Positions 9,062-16,898 of a stretch of 64,000 bases of DNA are shown piece by piece. Below the pieces are notes generated by a model, which was not told where the DNA came from, did no database searches, and saw nothing but the letters and a program-made list of their open reading frames with translations. Source of the stretch: Thermoanaerobaculales bacterium (lineage in GTDB: Bacteria; Acidobacteriota; Thermoanaerobaculia; Thermoanaerobaculales; Sulfomarinibacteraceae); assembly GCA_025456145.1 (NCBI GenBank), contig JALOLD010000016.1:1-64000 (forward strand). Reading direction: 5' to 3'. Made by a program: the position numbers and the translations under genes. Within the stretch, counting starts at the first letter, position 1, and each line of letters opens with the position of its first letter.

Positions 9062-10066
9062 GTGTTTCGACGTGAATACCATGGCGATCCGCCGGTGGAA
9101 GTATTGGTGCCATATGTACCGATTCCTGTGGGCGCGGGATCGGAGGATTCGTTTTTCGACCTTTTTCAGGATCATGGGCGCACAGCAACTGATGTCGAAA
9201 ACGGGCCCACTGGTCAAATCGATGTATTGGCCACCGAGGTTGGCGCAGAGGCGTTGTTCTTCTCTTCAGTTCGCCAAGGGGCAGCGGCGGGCTCACCAGC
9301 CACCGCCCCTGTTGACTTCCTTCAGTATTGGATGTTCGAGACATACAGCTCGGCACCGTTCAACATGCCTGGGTACGTCCCAGGGTTCATCATTCACGAG
9401 TGGCCAATCGTCCACCACGAAGGAGATTTGGAACACGTCCAAGTCGCGCTCAGGCTCTTCGATCCGAGTGATCGTTGGGACCGATCTAGCTGGTTGCAGC
9501 CAATTGCCGTGACGGCCTCTCAACACTATTATGCTCAGACGGTAAAGTGGAACGCTTATGATGGGGATGCTCCGGAGCGAGCATATCTTCAAACGCACGT
9601 TCAACACACCGAAAACGCGAGGTTCTCAGTATTTGTTGCCCTGGGGGCTCACGCAACGTACCTGGCTGCTGATCCCTACATCAAGTCAGCGCAAGGACCG
9701 GGTGAAGGTGTTCTGGGTTGTGAACGCCAGTATGAGATCGCCGACCCTCAAGCAGACGTGTACGATCAGACCTGCAACCCCATTTCAGGAGGAAACGAAT
9801 GCTCCCCGGGGTCGGTGTTGCCGGTCGAGAACTACTCATTCGTGAAACTCGACCAAAGCGGCCTCTTCTGGGAGTATCTTGGTCGGTGGGGATTCAGAAC
9901 CGTGATGCCAGATATGGTCGGCGACAAAGGTCCCCCTGGCCCCCAAGAAAGAACAGCCGATTCAACCGAGGGGCCTGTATCCCTCTTGACAGAACCGTGT
10001 TTCCTTCACAACGGGGCGGTTCGGGCCGGTCCAGAATTCGACGAGCTTCGATTGGAGTGTCAGTAG
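9062..10066 (+). CDS. Vps62-like hypothetical protein, probably 5'-truncated by the RAYT unit
   Basis: From the GTG at 9062 the frame encodes 334 residues. Motifs such as HEGDLEHVQVAL and ALGAHATYLAADPYI resemble the Vps62-related family; the role of that family is unclear and my assignment is by motif memory. No signal peptide is seen and no good ribosome binding site precedes the GTG. The same frame stays open upstream, reading YEDEIALPTNVDEFVVGSGE directly after the RAYT repeat, with the first stop (TAA, 8975) inside the repeat. This suggests the original gene began earlier and lost its start when the element inserted. GC is clearly below that of the flanking chromosome. Confidence 0.6.
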   Translation: MFRREYHGDPPVEVLVPYVPIPVGAGSEDSFFDLFQDHGRTATDVENGPTGQIDVLATEVGAEALFFSSVRQGAAAGSPATAPVDFLQYWMFETYSSAPFNMPGYVPGFIIHEWPIVHHEGDLEHVQVALRLFDPSDRWDRSSWLQPIAVTASQHYYAQTVKWNAYDGDAPERAYLQTHVQHTENARFSVFVALGAHATYLAADPYIKSAQGPGEGVLGCERQYEIADPQADVYDQTCNPISGGNECSPGSVLPVENYSFVKLDQSGLFWEYLGRWGFRTVMPDMVGDKGPPGPQERTADSTEGPVSLLTEPCFLHNGAVRAGPEFDELRLECQ

Positions 10067-10095
10067 AAACGGGTCTTGAAGCAGGAGGGTCGCAG

Positions 10096-10857
10096 ATGAG
10101 GTCAGGAGTTTTCATTGTTTTGTTTTCCGTTCTGCTCCAACCAGCCGCTGCAGAAGACTCTGGAAGCGGTGCTCCGACTGCAGAGGAGATGATTGAGCAG
10201 TGTTCAACCGCCGTCTCAGTGGAAGACTGTATTTCAGCCTTTGTGAGTCAGGCTGGAAATCCCGAAGCATACTCGGCGAGAGCATTGGTGCGTTTTGGGG
10301 CTGGAAACCTCGAAGGCGCGGAAGAGGACATGACGTCAGCGATTTCACTCAACCCCAAGAATGTCTCATACTTCAATTTCAGAGCTCAAATCCGTACGAG
10401 AATGGGTTTGCTGGACGGTGCAGAATCTGATCGAGAGATAGCACGTCAGTTGGTAAGAGAGGGCCCACCTGAGCTGGAGAAATTGAACCAAGTTCTTGTA
10501 AACGACCCTGACAACCCTGAAGCTCTTCTGGAGCGGTCCAGAATCAGAAGGAAACTGGGAGATATCAACGGAGCCCTTGCTGACGCGGAGGAGTACTTCG
10601 CGGTCATGGGTGTTAAGTCTTCCCGAGGAGTGCTTGTCACGCTTGCGTCGCTCCGGAAGAGTGCAGGTGACTACGAGGGATCAATCGAGGCGCTGTCGTT
10701 GGCGATTGACTTATACGGGGGAGATGTCAATTCGCGCGCCGTATTGCTGAAGCGAAGAGCTATTGTCAGGAGACTTGCATTGGATGACGAAGGTGCGGTG
10801 AAGGACGAGCAGGAGGTAATTGAATTAACAAAGACGATCAAGGCAGAGGCTGACTGA
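10096..10857 (+). CDS. Secreted TPR-repeat protein
   Basis: A 253-residue protein starts behind GCAGGAGGG. It has a signal peptide (cleavage near QPAAA), a short region with two cysteines (QCSTAVSVEDC) and at least four TPR-like helical pairs, for example NPEAYSARALVRFGAGNLEG and NPEALLERSRIRRKLGDIN. It is probably a periplasmic protein-protein interaction module. It lies 29 bp after the Vps62-like frame in the same low-GC stretch, so both may have arrived together. Repeat copy C follows 37 bp after its stop. No specific function can be assigned. Confidence 0.8.
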   Translation: MRSGVFIVLFSVLLQPAAAEDSGSGAPTAEEMIEQCSTAVSVEDCISAFVSQAGNPEAYSARALVRFGAGNLEGAEEDMTSAISLNPKNVSYFNFRAQIRTRMGLLDGAESDREIARQLVREGPPELEKLNQVLVNDPDNPEALLERSRIRRKLGDINGALADAEEYFAVMGVKSSRGVLVTLASLRKSAGDYEGSIEALSLAIDLYGGDVNSRAVLLKRRAIVRRLALDDEGAVKDEQEVIELTKTIKAEAD

Positions 10858-10894
10858 TAGGTGCCTCCTTAACATCGCTGCCACTAAAGGTAAC

Positions 10895-10924
10895 GGTGCC
10901 AGGCTTTAGAACCTTAGAAAGTTG
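10895..10924 (+). repeat. 30-bp RAYT-associated repeat, copy C (solo)
   Basis: Exact direct copy of copy A, 2967 bp away, and inverted relative to copy B. B and C therefore bracket the Vps62-like and TPR genes. No second transposase is attached, so it is either a solo repeat or the outer end of a larger mobilised segment. Confidence 0.93.
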
Positions 10925-11089
10925 GCTGTTGCGAAACATTCTAATGTACTGCCCCAATGGGAATTGCGGTGGTGTAATGCGAGCGATAATCGGCTGAGAC
11001 TGAGTACGGATCGCGAACCGCAGTTTTGACTCCGTTGACCACGATGGTGGTGTGGCGACTTCGCTCACAACCGAAGGCACACCTCGATC

Positions 11090-11109
11090 TGCCGGCCGAT
11101 CGGCCGGCA
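11090..11109. terminator. 20-bp perfect palindrome downstream of the DDE transposase
   Basis: TGCCGGCCGA is followed directly by its reverse complement, 28 bp beyond the transposase stop codon (minus strand). There is no T-run. It could be an intrinsic-type hairpin or part of the insertion sequence end. Confidence 0.4.
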
Positions 11110-11137
11110 TGCCTGCCGAGCTGTCGATCGAGCCTGG

Positions 11138-12454
11138 TCAGGCAGCCTTGCGGGATGGGATCAGCACCGGCATCCGCCGCTCGTGGTCGAGGAACACGAC
11201 CTCGAGCGGCAGCGGTCGCTCCCCGTTTGCCGGTTCCTTCGTCTTCCTCGGCGGTGGCGCGGCGAGCTGCGCCTTCGGTGTTTCGCCGCGGTAGACCTCG
11301 GCGGGTGTGGCCCCGCCGAGGCCCTGATGTGGACGAAGCTGCGAGTAGTAGGCGAGGGCGAACTCAACCCGAGCCTCGAGATGCGCTGCCGAGAGGGGCG
11401 GCCAGAGCTTCACCCCGAGCAGCGACTTCAAGGTCCGCCAGAACCGCTCGATGACGGCGATCGATCCGTACTGACCGATCGCCCCGAAGCGTTGGCCGAT
11501 CGACAAGGCCTCGAGCCTCTCTCTGAACACCTCTGCGGTGAACTGCGACCCCTGGTCGCTGACGAAGTGGCCGGGTCTGCCGTGTCGCCGAATGGCGCGA
11601 TCGAGGACGTCGAGGACCTGCTTGGCGGTCGGCTCCTTCCTGAAAACGCCGAATTCCAGCGGAAGACGGGAGAAGAGGTCAAGCACGACGACCAGCTTGT
11701 AGGCGAAGAGCCCGAGGAAGCCGCGGATCTCGGTGAGGTCGGCGGTCCAGATGTGGTTGACGCGCTTGGCGCGGAGGACGCGGGGCGTGCACGTCGCGTC
11801 GCCATCCGGCCGGGAAGGCCTGGGCGCCTTTCGGTACCGGCGCACGGTCTCGCGGCCGAGCTGGACCCCGGCCCTGGCGAGCATCTGTGCAATGGCCTTG
11901 CTGCCCCCGATCCCGAACGAGTCGAGCATCCGCACCAGCCGCCTGACCACGTCGTCGTAGCCGCGCAGCGGCGGGTCGGCTCTGACCAGGGTGCCGATGG
12001 TCTCCGCCTCCGGCGCCGCCAGCGCCTCACGCTGCCAGCGAGCGATCGTCTGCGGGTCGACGAGGAAGAGGGGCGCGGTCTCCCGCCGGCCGAGACCGTA
12101 GGCGTGCATCAGCTCGAGAATGCGAAACCGCTCCACCGGCGTGTAGTGCTTGCGCTGCCGGGCCGGAAAGCGCTCCAGCCGAGCCCTCTGGATCTCGGCA
12201 ACCGCGCGCACCTTCTCGAGCTCGACCTGGACCATCATCCGCTCGGCGAAGCCCGCCCGCACGGGATCTCCCCGCCGCCACCACCTCGAAAGCGCATGCG
12301 CCAGCCCCAACGTGACCTGCCGGGAGCATTCGAGCAGCACCCGAAGCGCCTCCGGGGTGAAGCCTCGGGCGCCCGCCAAGAGCGCGTCGTCGGGGTCGGG
12401 GACAAGGCGGGGTGGGGGAGACCGCACAGGCCGGGGTGCGTGATCCTGCGGCAT
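11138..12454 (-). CDS. Transposase with rve/DDE integrase core
   Basis: A 438-residue transposase. An N-terminal helix-turn-helix region (YTPVERFRILELMHAYGLGRRETAPLF) precedes a second HTH-like stretch, then an integrase core with Asp in WTADLTEIRG, Asp in FVSDQGSQFTAEVF and Glu in VIERFWRTLKSLLG, completing the DDE triad. The tail SQLRPHQGLGGATPAEVYRG is typical of IS3/IS481-like enzymes. The exact family and ends are uncertain: only a weak 10-bp imperfect inverted pair (11026-11035 and 12502-12511) was seen, with no clear target duplication. The frame is intact. Confidence 0.85.
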   Translation of the reverse strand: MPQDHAPRPVRSPPPRLVPDPDDALLAGARGFTPEALRVLLECSRQVTLGLAHALSRWWRRGDPVRAGFAERMMVQVELEKVRAVAEIQRARLERFPARQRKHYTPVERFRILELMHAYGLGRRETAPLFLVDPQTIARWQREALAAPEAETIGTLVRADPPLRGYDDVVRRLVRMLDSFGIGGSKAIAQMLARAGVQLGRETVRRYRKAPRPSRPDGDATCTPRVLRAKRVNHIWTADLTEIRGFLGLFAYKLVVVLDLFSRLPLEFGVFRKEPTAKQVLDVLDRAIRRHGRPGHFVSDQGSQFTAEVFRERLEALSIGQRFGAIGQYGSIAVIERFWRTLKSLLGVKLWPPLSAAHLEARVEFALAYYSQLRPHQGLGGATPAEVYRGETPKAQLAAPPPRKTKEPANGERPLPLEVVFLDHERRMPVLIPSRKAA

Positions 12455-12631
12455 TCGGCGATGGTAGCGCTGAACGAGCCCGCTCGCTGACCCAGGAGCT
12501 TACGGAATCAACTCGGGCCGTCGAACGCGGAGCTTCCGCTCGGTCAGGACGACAACGCCATCCGAAAGGGCCAAGAGATTTCTTCGAATTCGCGCGGACA
12601 AGAAGGCTGTCTTCGGCGGACGTGAAAACGT

Positions 12632-12928
12632 ATGATGGACATAGTGAAGATCCGCTTCTACCGAAATCCGGAGACCAGCGAGCCGCATATCTACGACCAT
12701 GAGGTCGGCGAGGACGAGGTCGAGGAGGTCCTAGCCAATCCGGGCGAGGATCTCCCGAGCCGAAACAACCCGAGGAGCATCATCGGTCGGACAGACGCCG
12801 GTCGGTACTTGCGGGTCATTGCCGTGCGCGATGCCGCTCCAGGTAGTATCTTTGTAGTCACGGCTTATGAGCTGTCGCCCCGACAGCTCGCGGCTTACCG
12901 GCGACGGCGCCGGAAGAGGAAACGATGA
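12632..12928 (+). CDS. Small DUF4258/BrnT-like protein, putative toxin
   Basis: A 98-residue basic protein. The segments VEEVLANPGEDLPSRNN, IGRTDAGRYLRVIAVRD and VVTAYELSPRQLAAYRRR match the general pattern of DUF4258 and BrnT-type RelE-fold toxins, here ending in a very basic tail. It starts at one of two tandem ATGs. The downstream gene overlaps its stop by four bases (ATGA), the arrangement of a toxin-antitoxin operon with the toxin first. Toxicity is inferred from family and layout only. Confidence 0.7.
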   Translation: MMDIVKIRFYRNPETSEPHIYDHEVGEDEVEEVLANPGEDLPSRNNPRSIIGRTDAGRYLRVIAVRDAAPGSIFVVTAYELSPRQLAAYRRRRRKRKR

Positions 12929-13146
12929 AGAAGAAGCAGGATTTTCCGCCGGGATGGGACGCCGAGAAGGTCAAGGCTCTGGCTGAGTACTACGACAACC
13001 AGACCGACGAGGAGGCGATCGCTGAGGCCGAAGCGGCTCTCGAGGCCGAGGGCCAGACTCTGGTGATGGTCCCCAGCGAGCTGATGCCGGCGATCCGTGC
13101 TCTGATTGCAGGGTACGACCAGGAAGAGAAGCCCGACGCGCGGTAG
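12925..13146 (+). CDS. Small acidic protein, putative antitoxin of the DUF4258-like toxin
   Basis: A 73-residue protein overlapping the toxin-like gene by four bases. It is acidic in the middle (TDEEAIAEAEAALEAEG) and ends with a MVPSELMPAIRALIAGYDQ segment common in small antitoxin-like partners of such genes. It lacks an obvious DNA-binding domain. The antitoxin role is inferred from the overlap and the opposite charge to its neighbour. Confidence 0.65.
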   Translation: MKKKQDFPPGWDAEKVKALAEYYDNQTDEEAIAEAEAALEAEGQTLVMVPSELMPAIRALIAGYDQEEKPDAR

Positions 13147-13486
13147 ACCCTACGAGGCGCGCTACCCGGCGACCGGCTGCACCAACCCCTGGTACCGCGG
13201 CTCAGCGAGCGCCTTCACCCTCCGAGTCGCCCACACCTTCGACGGCGTGGCCCCGGGCCAGGTGGTCGAGGGGGCGCCGTTCCGGGTGTACTCCCGGACC
13301 TGGCAACGAAAGATGCTCGATGATCGACTCGGTCCCCGCCGACAACGAGAGGTCCATGGCTGGCCTCCGGTGCGACGTTTTCAGGGGCGAGGTGCGGGCG
13401 GTGCGGCGCCGACGGGTGACCGCGGTCACTACAATAATCAAGCAAATACGCATATAACGAGAATAGAATTCAGCCGGAGGTGAACC
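13147..13486. other. Gene-poor junction with remnants, between the TA pair and the cytochrome gene
   Basis: No intact gene is seen. The left part reads on the plus strand as a plausible coding scrap (FTLRVAHTFDGVAPGQVVEG) without a start or ribosome binding site. The middle contains the acyl-CoA dehydrogenase scrap at 13319-13375. The right end is AT-rich (13432-13470) and probably holds the promoter of the multiheme cytochrome. Confidence 0.6.
13319..13375 (-). pseudogene. Fragment of an acyl-CoA dehydrogenase gene start
   Basis: These 57 bases match 7708-7764 at 51 of 57 positions. That stretch is the leader and first codons of the acyl-CoA dehydrogenase gene at 6538-7746. Here the minus strand encodes MDLSLSAGTESII and then diverges into unrelated sequence, so this is a decayed 5' end and not a gene. 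It marks a recombination or deletion junction at the edge of the island. Confidence 0.8.
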
Positions 13487-15091
13487 GTGCACGAGTCAAT
13501 CGCCCGGTCGCGAGCTGTCCCACGGTCGGGGCGCCGTCTCCCCCGCCTCGCTCTTGCCGCGTCGGTGGTGATGTTCGGGGGCGCCATCCGGGTTGCCGCG
13601 CAAGGCCCGCACGATGGGCTGACCTGGACCGGACCGGCGACCTGTCTGGCCTGCCACACCGACGAGGCGACCGATGTCCACGGCTCGGTGATGTACCAGT
13701 GGCAGGGGCAGGCCCCCGAGATGGTCAACGGTCCGGCCGTCCAGGGCAAGATCTCGGGCGGGGTCAACAGCTACTGCATCAACATCCTCGGCAACTGGAA
13801 CGCCTGCGGCGGCTGCCACGTCGGTCTCGGGGCGCTGCCCGAGGCGACCGCGACGCCCGGACAGCTCGCCAACATCGACTGCATGGTCTGCCACCAGGAG
13901 CAGTACCGCCGGGTCAAGGTCGGCGGAGTGTTCGTCCCCGACACCGCCAACATGACGATCACCATGGACGAGGCGGTGCGGACGGTCCACCTGCCGCGGC
14001 GGTTCAACTGCCTGCAGTGCCATGCCAAGGCCGGCGGCGGCGACGCGGTGAAGCGGGGCGACCTCGCCCTCGCCCAGGTCGCGACCTCGGATGAGGCCTT
14101 CGACGTCCACATGGCGACGACCGGCGCCGATCTCGTCTGCCAGGACTGCCACCTGACCGAGGACCACCGGGTCGCCGGCCGCGGCTCGGATCTGCGACCG
14201 ACCGACTCCGACGCGGTGCTCGAGTGCACCAACTGCCACGCCGACATGGCGAGCCAGCACCCGGGCTCGACCAATCGCCGTCACCTCGACCGGGTCGCCT
14301 GCCAGAGCTGCCACATCCCGGTCTACGCCAAGAACGCGTCCGACACCCCGGCCACCGAGGCCACCGAGGTCCACCGTACCTGGCTCGCCACCCACAGCAC
14401 GGCGCCGCCCTTCCACCCCGCGGCGGACAAGCTCAACGACCTGGTGCCGGCCTACCGGTTCTGGCGGTCGACGAGCCGGAGCTATCTGCTCCACGAGACC
14501 GCGAGGATCGACCCGCACACCGGCCGCTACCCGACCTCGCGACCGGTCGGCCATGTCTCGAACCCGACCGCCAAGCTCTACGCCTTCAAGTACAAGACCG
14601 CCGAGCAGCCGATCACCAACGACACCTCGCGGCTGATCGCCCTCGACACCAGCGTCTTCTTCGCCACCGCCGACGCCGCGGCCGCCACCGTGCAGGGCCT
14701 GACCAACATGGGCCTCGACCCGGCGACCCCGTACTCCTGGGTCGAGACCGACACCCTGCAGATGCTCAACCATCAGGTCGGGGACCACGACGTCGCCCTC
14801 GAGTGCCAGGACTGCCACGGCGCCGGCAACGGCCGCATCAACCTGGTCGCGGACCACGGCTACGGGCTCTGGGGGCCGACGAGCCGGGTCTGCGTCCAGT
14901 GCCACGGCGCCGAGCCGATGCCCTCCTTCACCGAGATGCACTCCAAGCACGTCGCCGATCGCGGCTATGACTGCTCGTGGTGCCACGGCTTCTCCCGGCC
15001 GGAAAGGGCGCTCACCCCGTCGTCGGCGATCTTTCGCGACGGGCTCGAGTCGGGCGACGTCTTCGCCTGGACCGAGACCTCGAGCTGGTAG
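13487..15091 (+). CDS. Secreted ten-heme c-type cytochrome with C-terminal tag
   Basis: A 534-residue protein starts at GTG with GGAGG 6 bases upstream. An arginine-rich N-region and hydrophobic core precede cleavage near VAAQG. Ten CXXCH motifs follow: CLACH, CGGCH, CMVCH, CLQCH, CQDCH, CTNCH, CQSCH, CQDCH, CVQCH and CSWCH. It is therefore expected to bind ten c-type hemes outside the cytoplasm, as in multiheme electron-transfer proteins and the octaheme reductase group. The C terminus IFRDGLESGDVFAWTETSSW is a divergent copy of the tag. No catalytic subunit or porin gene is adjacent, so the redox partner is unknown. Confidence 0.9.
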   Translation: MHESIARSRAVPRSGRRLPRLALAASVVMFGGAIRVAAQGPHDGLTWTGPATCLACHTDEATDVHGSVMYQWQGQAPEMVNGPAVQGKISGGVNSYCINILGNWNACGGCHVGLGALPEATATPGQLANIDCMVCHQEQYRRVKVGGVFVPDTANMTITMDEAVRTVHLPRRFNCLQCHAKAGGGDAVKRGDLALAQVATSDEAFDVHMATTGADLVCQDCHLTEDHRVAGRGSDLRPTDSDAVLECTNCHADMASQHPGSTNRRHLDRVACQSCHIPVYAKNASDTPATEATEVHRTWLATHSTAPPFHPAADKLNDLVPAYRFWRSTSRSYLLHETARIDPHTGRYPTSRPVGHVSNPTAKLYAFKYKTAEQPITNDTSRLIALDTSVFFATADAAAATVQGLTNMGLDPATPYSWVETDTLQMLNHQVGDHDVALECQDCHGAGNGRINLVADHGYGLWGPTSRVCVQCHGAEPMPSFTEMHSKHVADRGYDCSWCHGFSRPERALTPSSAIFRDGLESGDVFAWTETSSW

Positions 15092-15103
15092 GCCGGACCC
15101 GCC

Positions 15104-16009
15104 TCAGCGGTGCCTGAGGAAGGTCCCGTCGCGGACCTCGCGAAAGGCCTGGTCGAGCTCCTCGGCGGTGTTCATCACGATCGGCCCGCGCCAGGCCACC
15201 GGCTCGCCGAGCGGCGTGCCCGAGACGAGCAGGAAGCGGATCCCCTGGTCGCCGGAGTCGACGACGACCTCGTCGCCCCGGTCGAACACGACGAGCGAGT
15301 GGTCTCCGGCGGTGGGGACGGTCCGACCGGCCGGGTCGCCGGCGAGCTCGGTCGCGACCGGTCGCGGCGGCGAGCCGTTGCCGAACCGCCCCGAGCCCGC
15401 GAAGACGTAGGCGAAGGCGTTGCGGTCGGTCGCCACCGGCAGCCGTCTCCGGGTGAGCGGCGGCACCGTGACGTCGAGGTACTGGGGCTCGGCTGCGACC
15501 CCGTCGACCGGCCCGCTGACCCCCCAGAAGCTGCCGCAGATCACCCGCACCGCGGTCCCGTCGTCCTCGGTCACGGTGGGGATGTCGGCCGACCCGACAT
15601 CCTGGTAGCGCGGCGCGGTCATCTTGAGCGACGACGGTAAGTTCGCCCAGAGCTGGAAGCCGTGCATCCGGCCGCGCTCGTCGCCCCGGGGCATCTCCTG
15701 GTGGATGATCCCCGAGCCGGCGGTCATCCACTGGACATCGCCGGCGCCCAGGGCGCCCACGTTGCCCAGGCTGTCGCCGTGCTCGACCGTCCCGGCGAGG
15801 ACGTAGGTGATCGTCTCGATGCCGCGGTGGGGGTGCCACGGGAAGCCGGCGAGGTAGGCCTCGGGCAGGTCGTTGCGGAAGTCGTCGAAGAGCAGGAAGG
15901 GGTCGGTGTCGTCGGTGGCGCCGAAGCCAAAGGCGCGGCGCAGCCGGACGCCCGCCCCCTCGAGGGTCGGGGTCGACGAGCCGATGTGGCGTACCGGGCG
16001 GATCGACAT
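15104..16009 (-). CDS. Pirin family protein
   Basis: A 301-residue bicupin with the pirin signature: DPFLLFDDF, PWHPHRGIETITYVLAGTVEH, QWMTAGSGIIHQEMP and LWANLPSSLKM. The conserved His residues and Glu in these segments form the metal site of the N-terminal cupin. Bacterial pirins include quercetin 2,3-dioxygenases and regulators of pyruvate metabolism; which applies is not decidable here. It ends 12 bp after the convergent cytochrome stop. Confidence 0.93.
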   Translation of the reverse strand: MSIRPVRHIGSSTPTLEGAGVRLRRAFGFGATDDTDPFLLFDDFRNDLPEAYLAGFPWHPHRGIETITYVLAGTVEHGDSLGNVGALGAGDVQWMTAGSGIIHQEMPRGDERGRMHGFQLWANLPSSLKMTAPRYQDVGSADIPTVTEDDGTAVRVICGSFWGVSGPVDGVAAEPQYLDVTVPPLTRRRLPVATDRNAFAYVFAGSGRFGNGSPPRPVATELAGDPAGRTVPTAGDHSLVVFDRGDEVVVDSGDQGIRFLLVSGTPLGEPVAWRGPIVMNTAEELDQAFREVRDGTFLRHR

Positions 16010-16413
16010 GGCGCCTCCTCAGCCGGGGAGTCAGGCGGCCGGTCCGCGCCCCGACTGTCGTCCGAGACAACTGCGTCCCGGCGGGTGCGAATTCCTGCGG
16101 GCGCCGCCGCACAGCCGCCTGACTCGAGGAACTCAGGATCCTGCCTCGATTGTCGCGATCTTTCGGCGAAGCGAGAGCGATCGGAGTGAGCCTCGAGTGG
16201 ATCATGGCGAGTCATGCTTGAAGCCCCTGATGCAGGAGCCCGGAATCCACGGGCGCCTCGACGGGCACTCTGTCCCCGCGGGGTGGGGGGAGTGGAAGGG
16301 GAGGATGGTGAGGTGGAGTAGGATGGTGGAGGAGGCGCCGTGGCTCGCCGAGGAGAGGCTCCATCCGGTCCGTGTGGCCTGGCGGCGACCGAATCGAGGC
16401 GTTGGAGATGGAC
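16010..16413. other. 404-bp spacer between pirin and hicBA with inverted repeat and purine-rich tract
   Basis: A perfect 12-bp inverted pair (GAGTCAGGCGGC at 16028-16039 and its complement at 16114-16125) lies in the pirin leader and could form a long hairpin or an operator. From about 16280 to 16336 the plus strand is strongly purine-rich with runs GGGG, GGGGGG and GGGG, possible G-quadruplex material just upstream of hicB. No protein gene is supported. Confidence 0.6.
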
Positions 16414-16608
16414 ATGAGAGTGGAGCGATTCACCTACTGGCAGGACGACGAGGTCTTCCTCGGGTTTCTCAACGACTACCCGGACTACTGCTCGCAAGGG
16501 GAGACCAAGGAAGAGCTGATCGAGAATCTCAGGAGCCTGCTCGAGGATCTCACCAGCGGCGAGGTGCCGTTCATCCGCAAGGTCGAGGAGCTGGTTGTCG
16601 CCTCGTGA
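16414..16608 (+). CDS. hicB: HicB-like antitoxin
   Basis: A 64-residue HicB-type partial RNase-H-fold protein beginning MRVERFTYWQDDEVFLGFL. The segment YPDYCSQGETKEELIENLRSLLEDL is the usual HicB core. The start at 16414 is preferred because GGAG lies 6 bases upstream; the ATG at 16408 directly abuts that GGAG. The stop overlaps the start of hicA by four bases. It should bind and neutralise HicA and may repress its own promoter, though no added DNA-binding domain is present. Confidence 0.85.
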   Translation: MRVERFTYWQDDEVFLGFLNDYPDYCSQGETKEELIENLRSLLEDLTSGEVPFIRKVEELVVAS

Positions 16609-16796
16609 AGCGCCGCGACCTCATTCGCCGTCTCGAACGAGCCGGCTGCGTGCTGGTCCGGCATGGCGGGGCCCATGACTGGTACACCAACCCGACAAGC
16701 CGGCGATCGCAACCGGTACCTCGACATTCCGAGGTGAACGAGTGGCTGGCACGCTCGATCCTCCGCAAGCTGGGAGTCGACCAGCACGACTCGTGA
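16605..16796 (+). CDS. hicA: HicA-like mRNA interferase toxin
   Basis: A 63-residue dsRBD-like toxin starting at GTG within the GTGA overlap with hicB. It has the typical KRRDLIRRLERAGCVLVRHGG start, split here as KRRDLIRRLE and AGCVLVRHGG, with the catalytic His in RHGGAHDWYTNP, followed by QPVPRHSEV. Length and order match HicA of type II toxin-antitoxin systems, except that the antitoxin gene comes first here. Confidence 0.88.
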   Translation: MKRRDLIRRLERAGCVLVRHGGAHDWYTNPTSRRSQPVPRHSEVNEWLARSILRKLGVDQHDS

Positions 16797-16898
16797 GTTG
16801 AACGCAGTCCAGACCGGCCAATGTGCATGGGTTCCCACTGAACCAGTGATTGGGCCGCGGCGTCCCGACGCGCTCCCATTCCTGCGGGCGCCGTCCTG

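Noticed and set aside
11026-12511. Imperfect 10-bp inverted pair (TTGACTCCGT and ACGGAATCAA) as ends of the DDE insertion sequence
   Set aside because: The match is short, has one mismatch, and no target duplication was found, so the element ends are not called.
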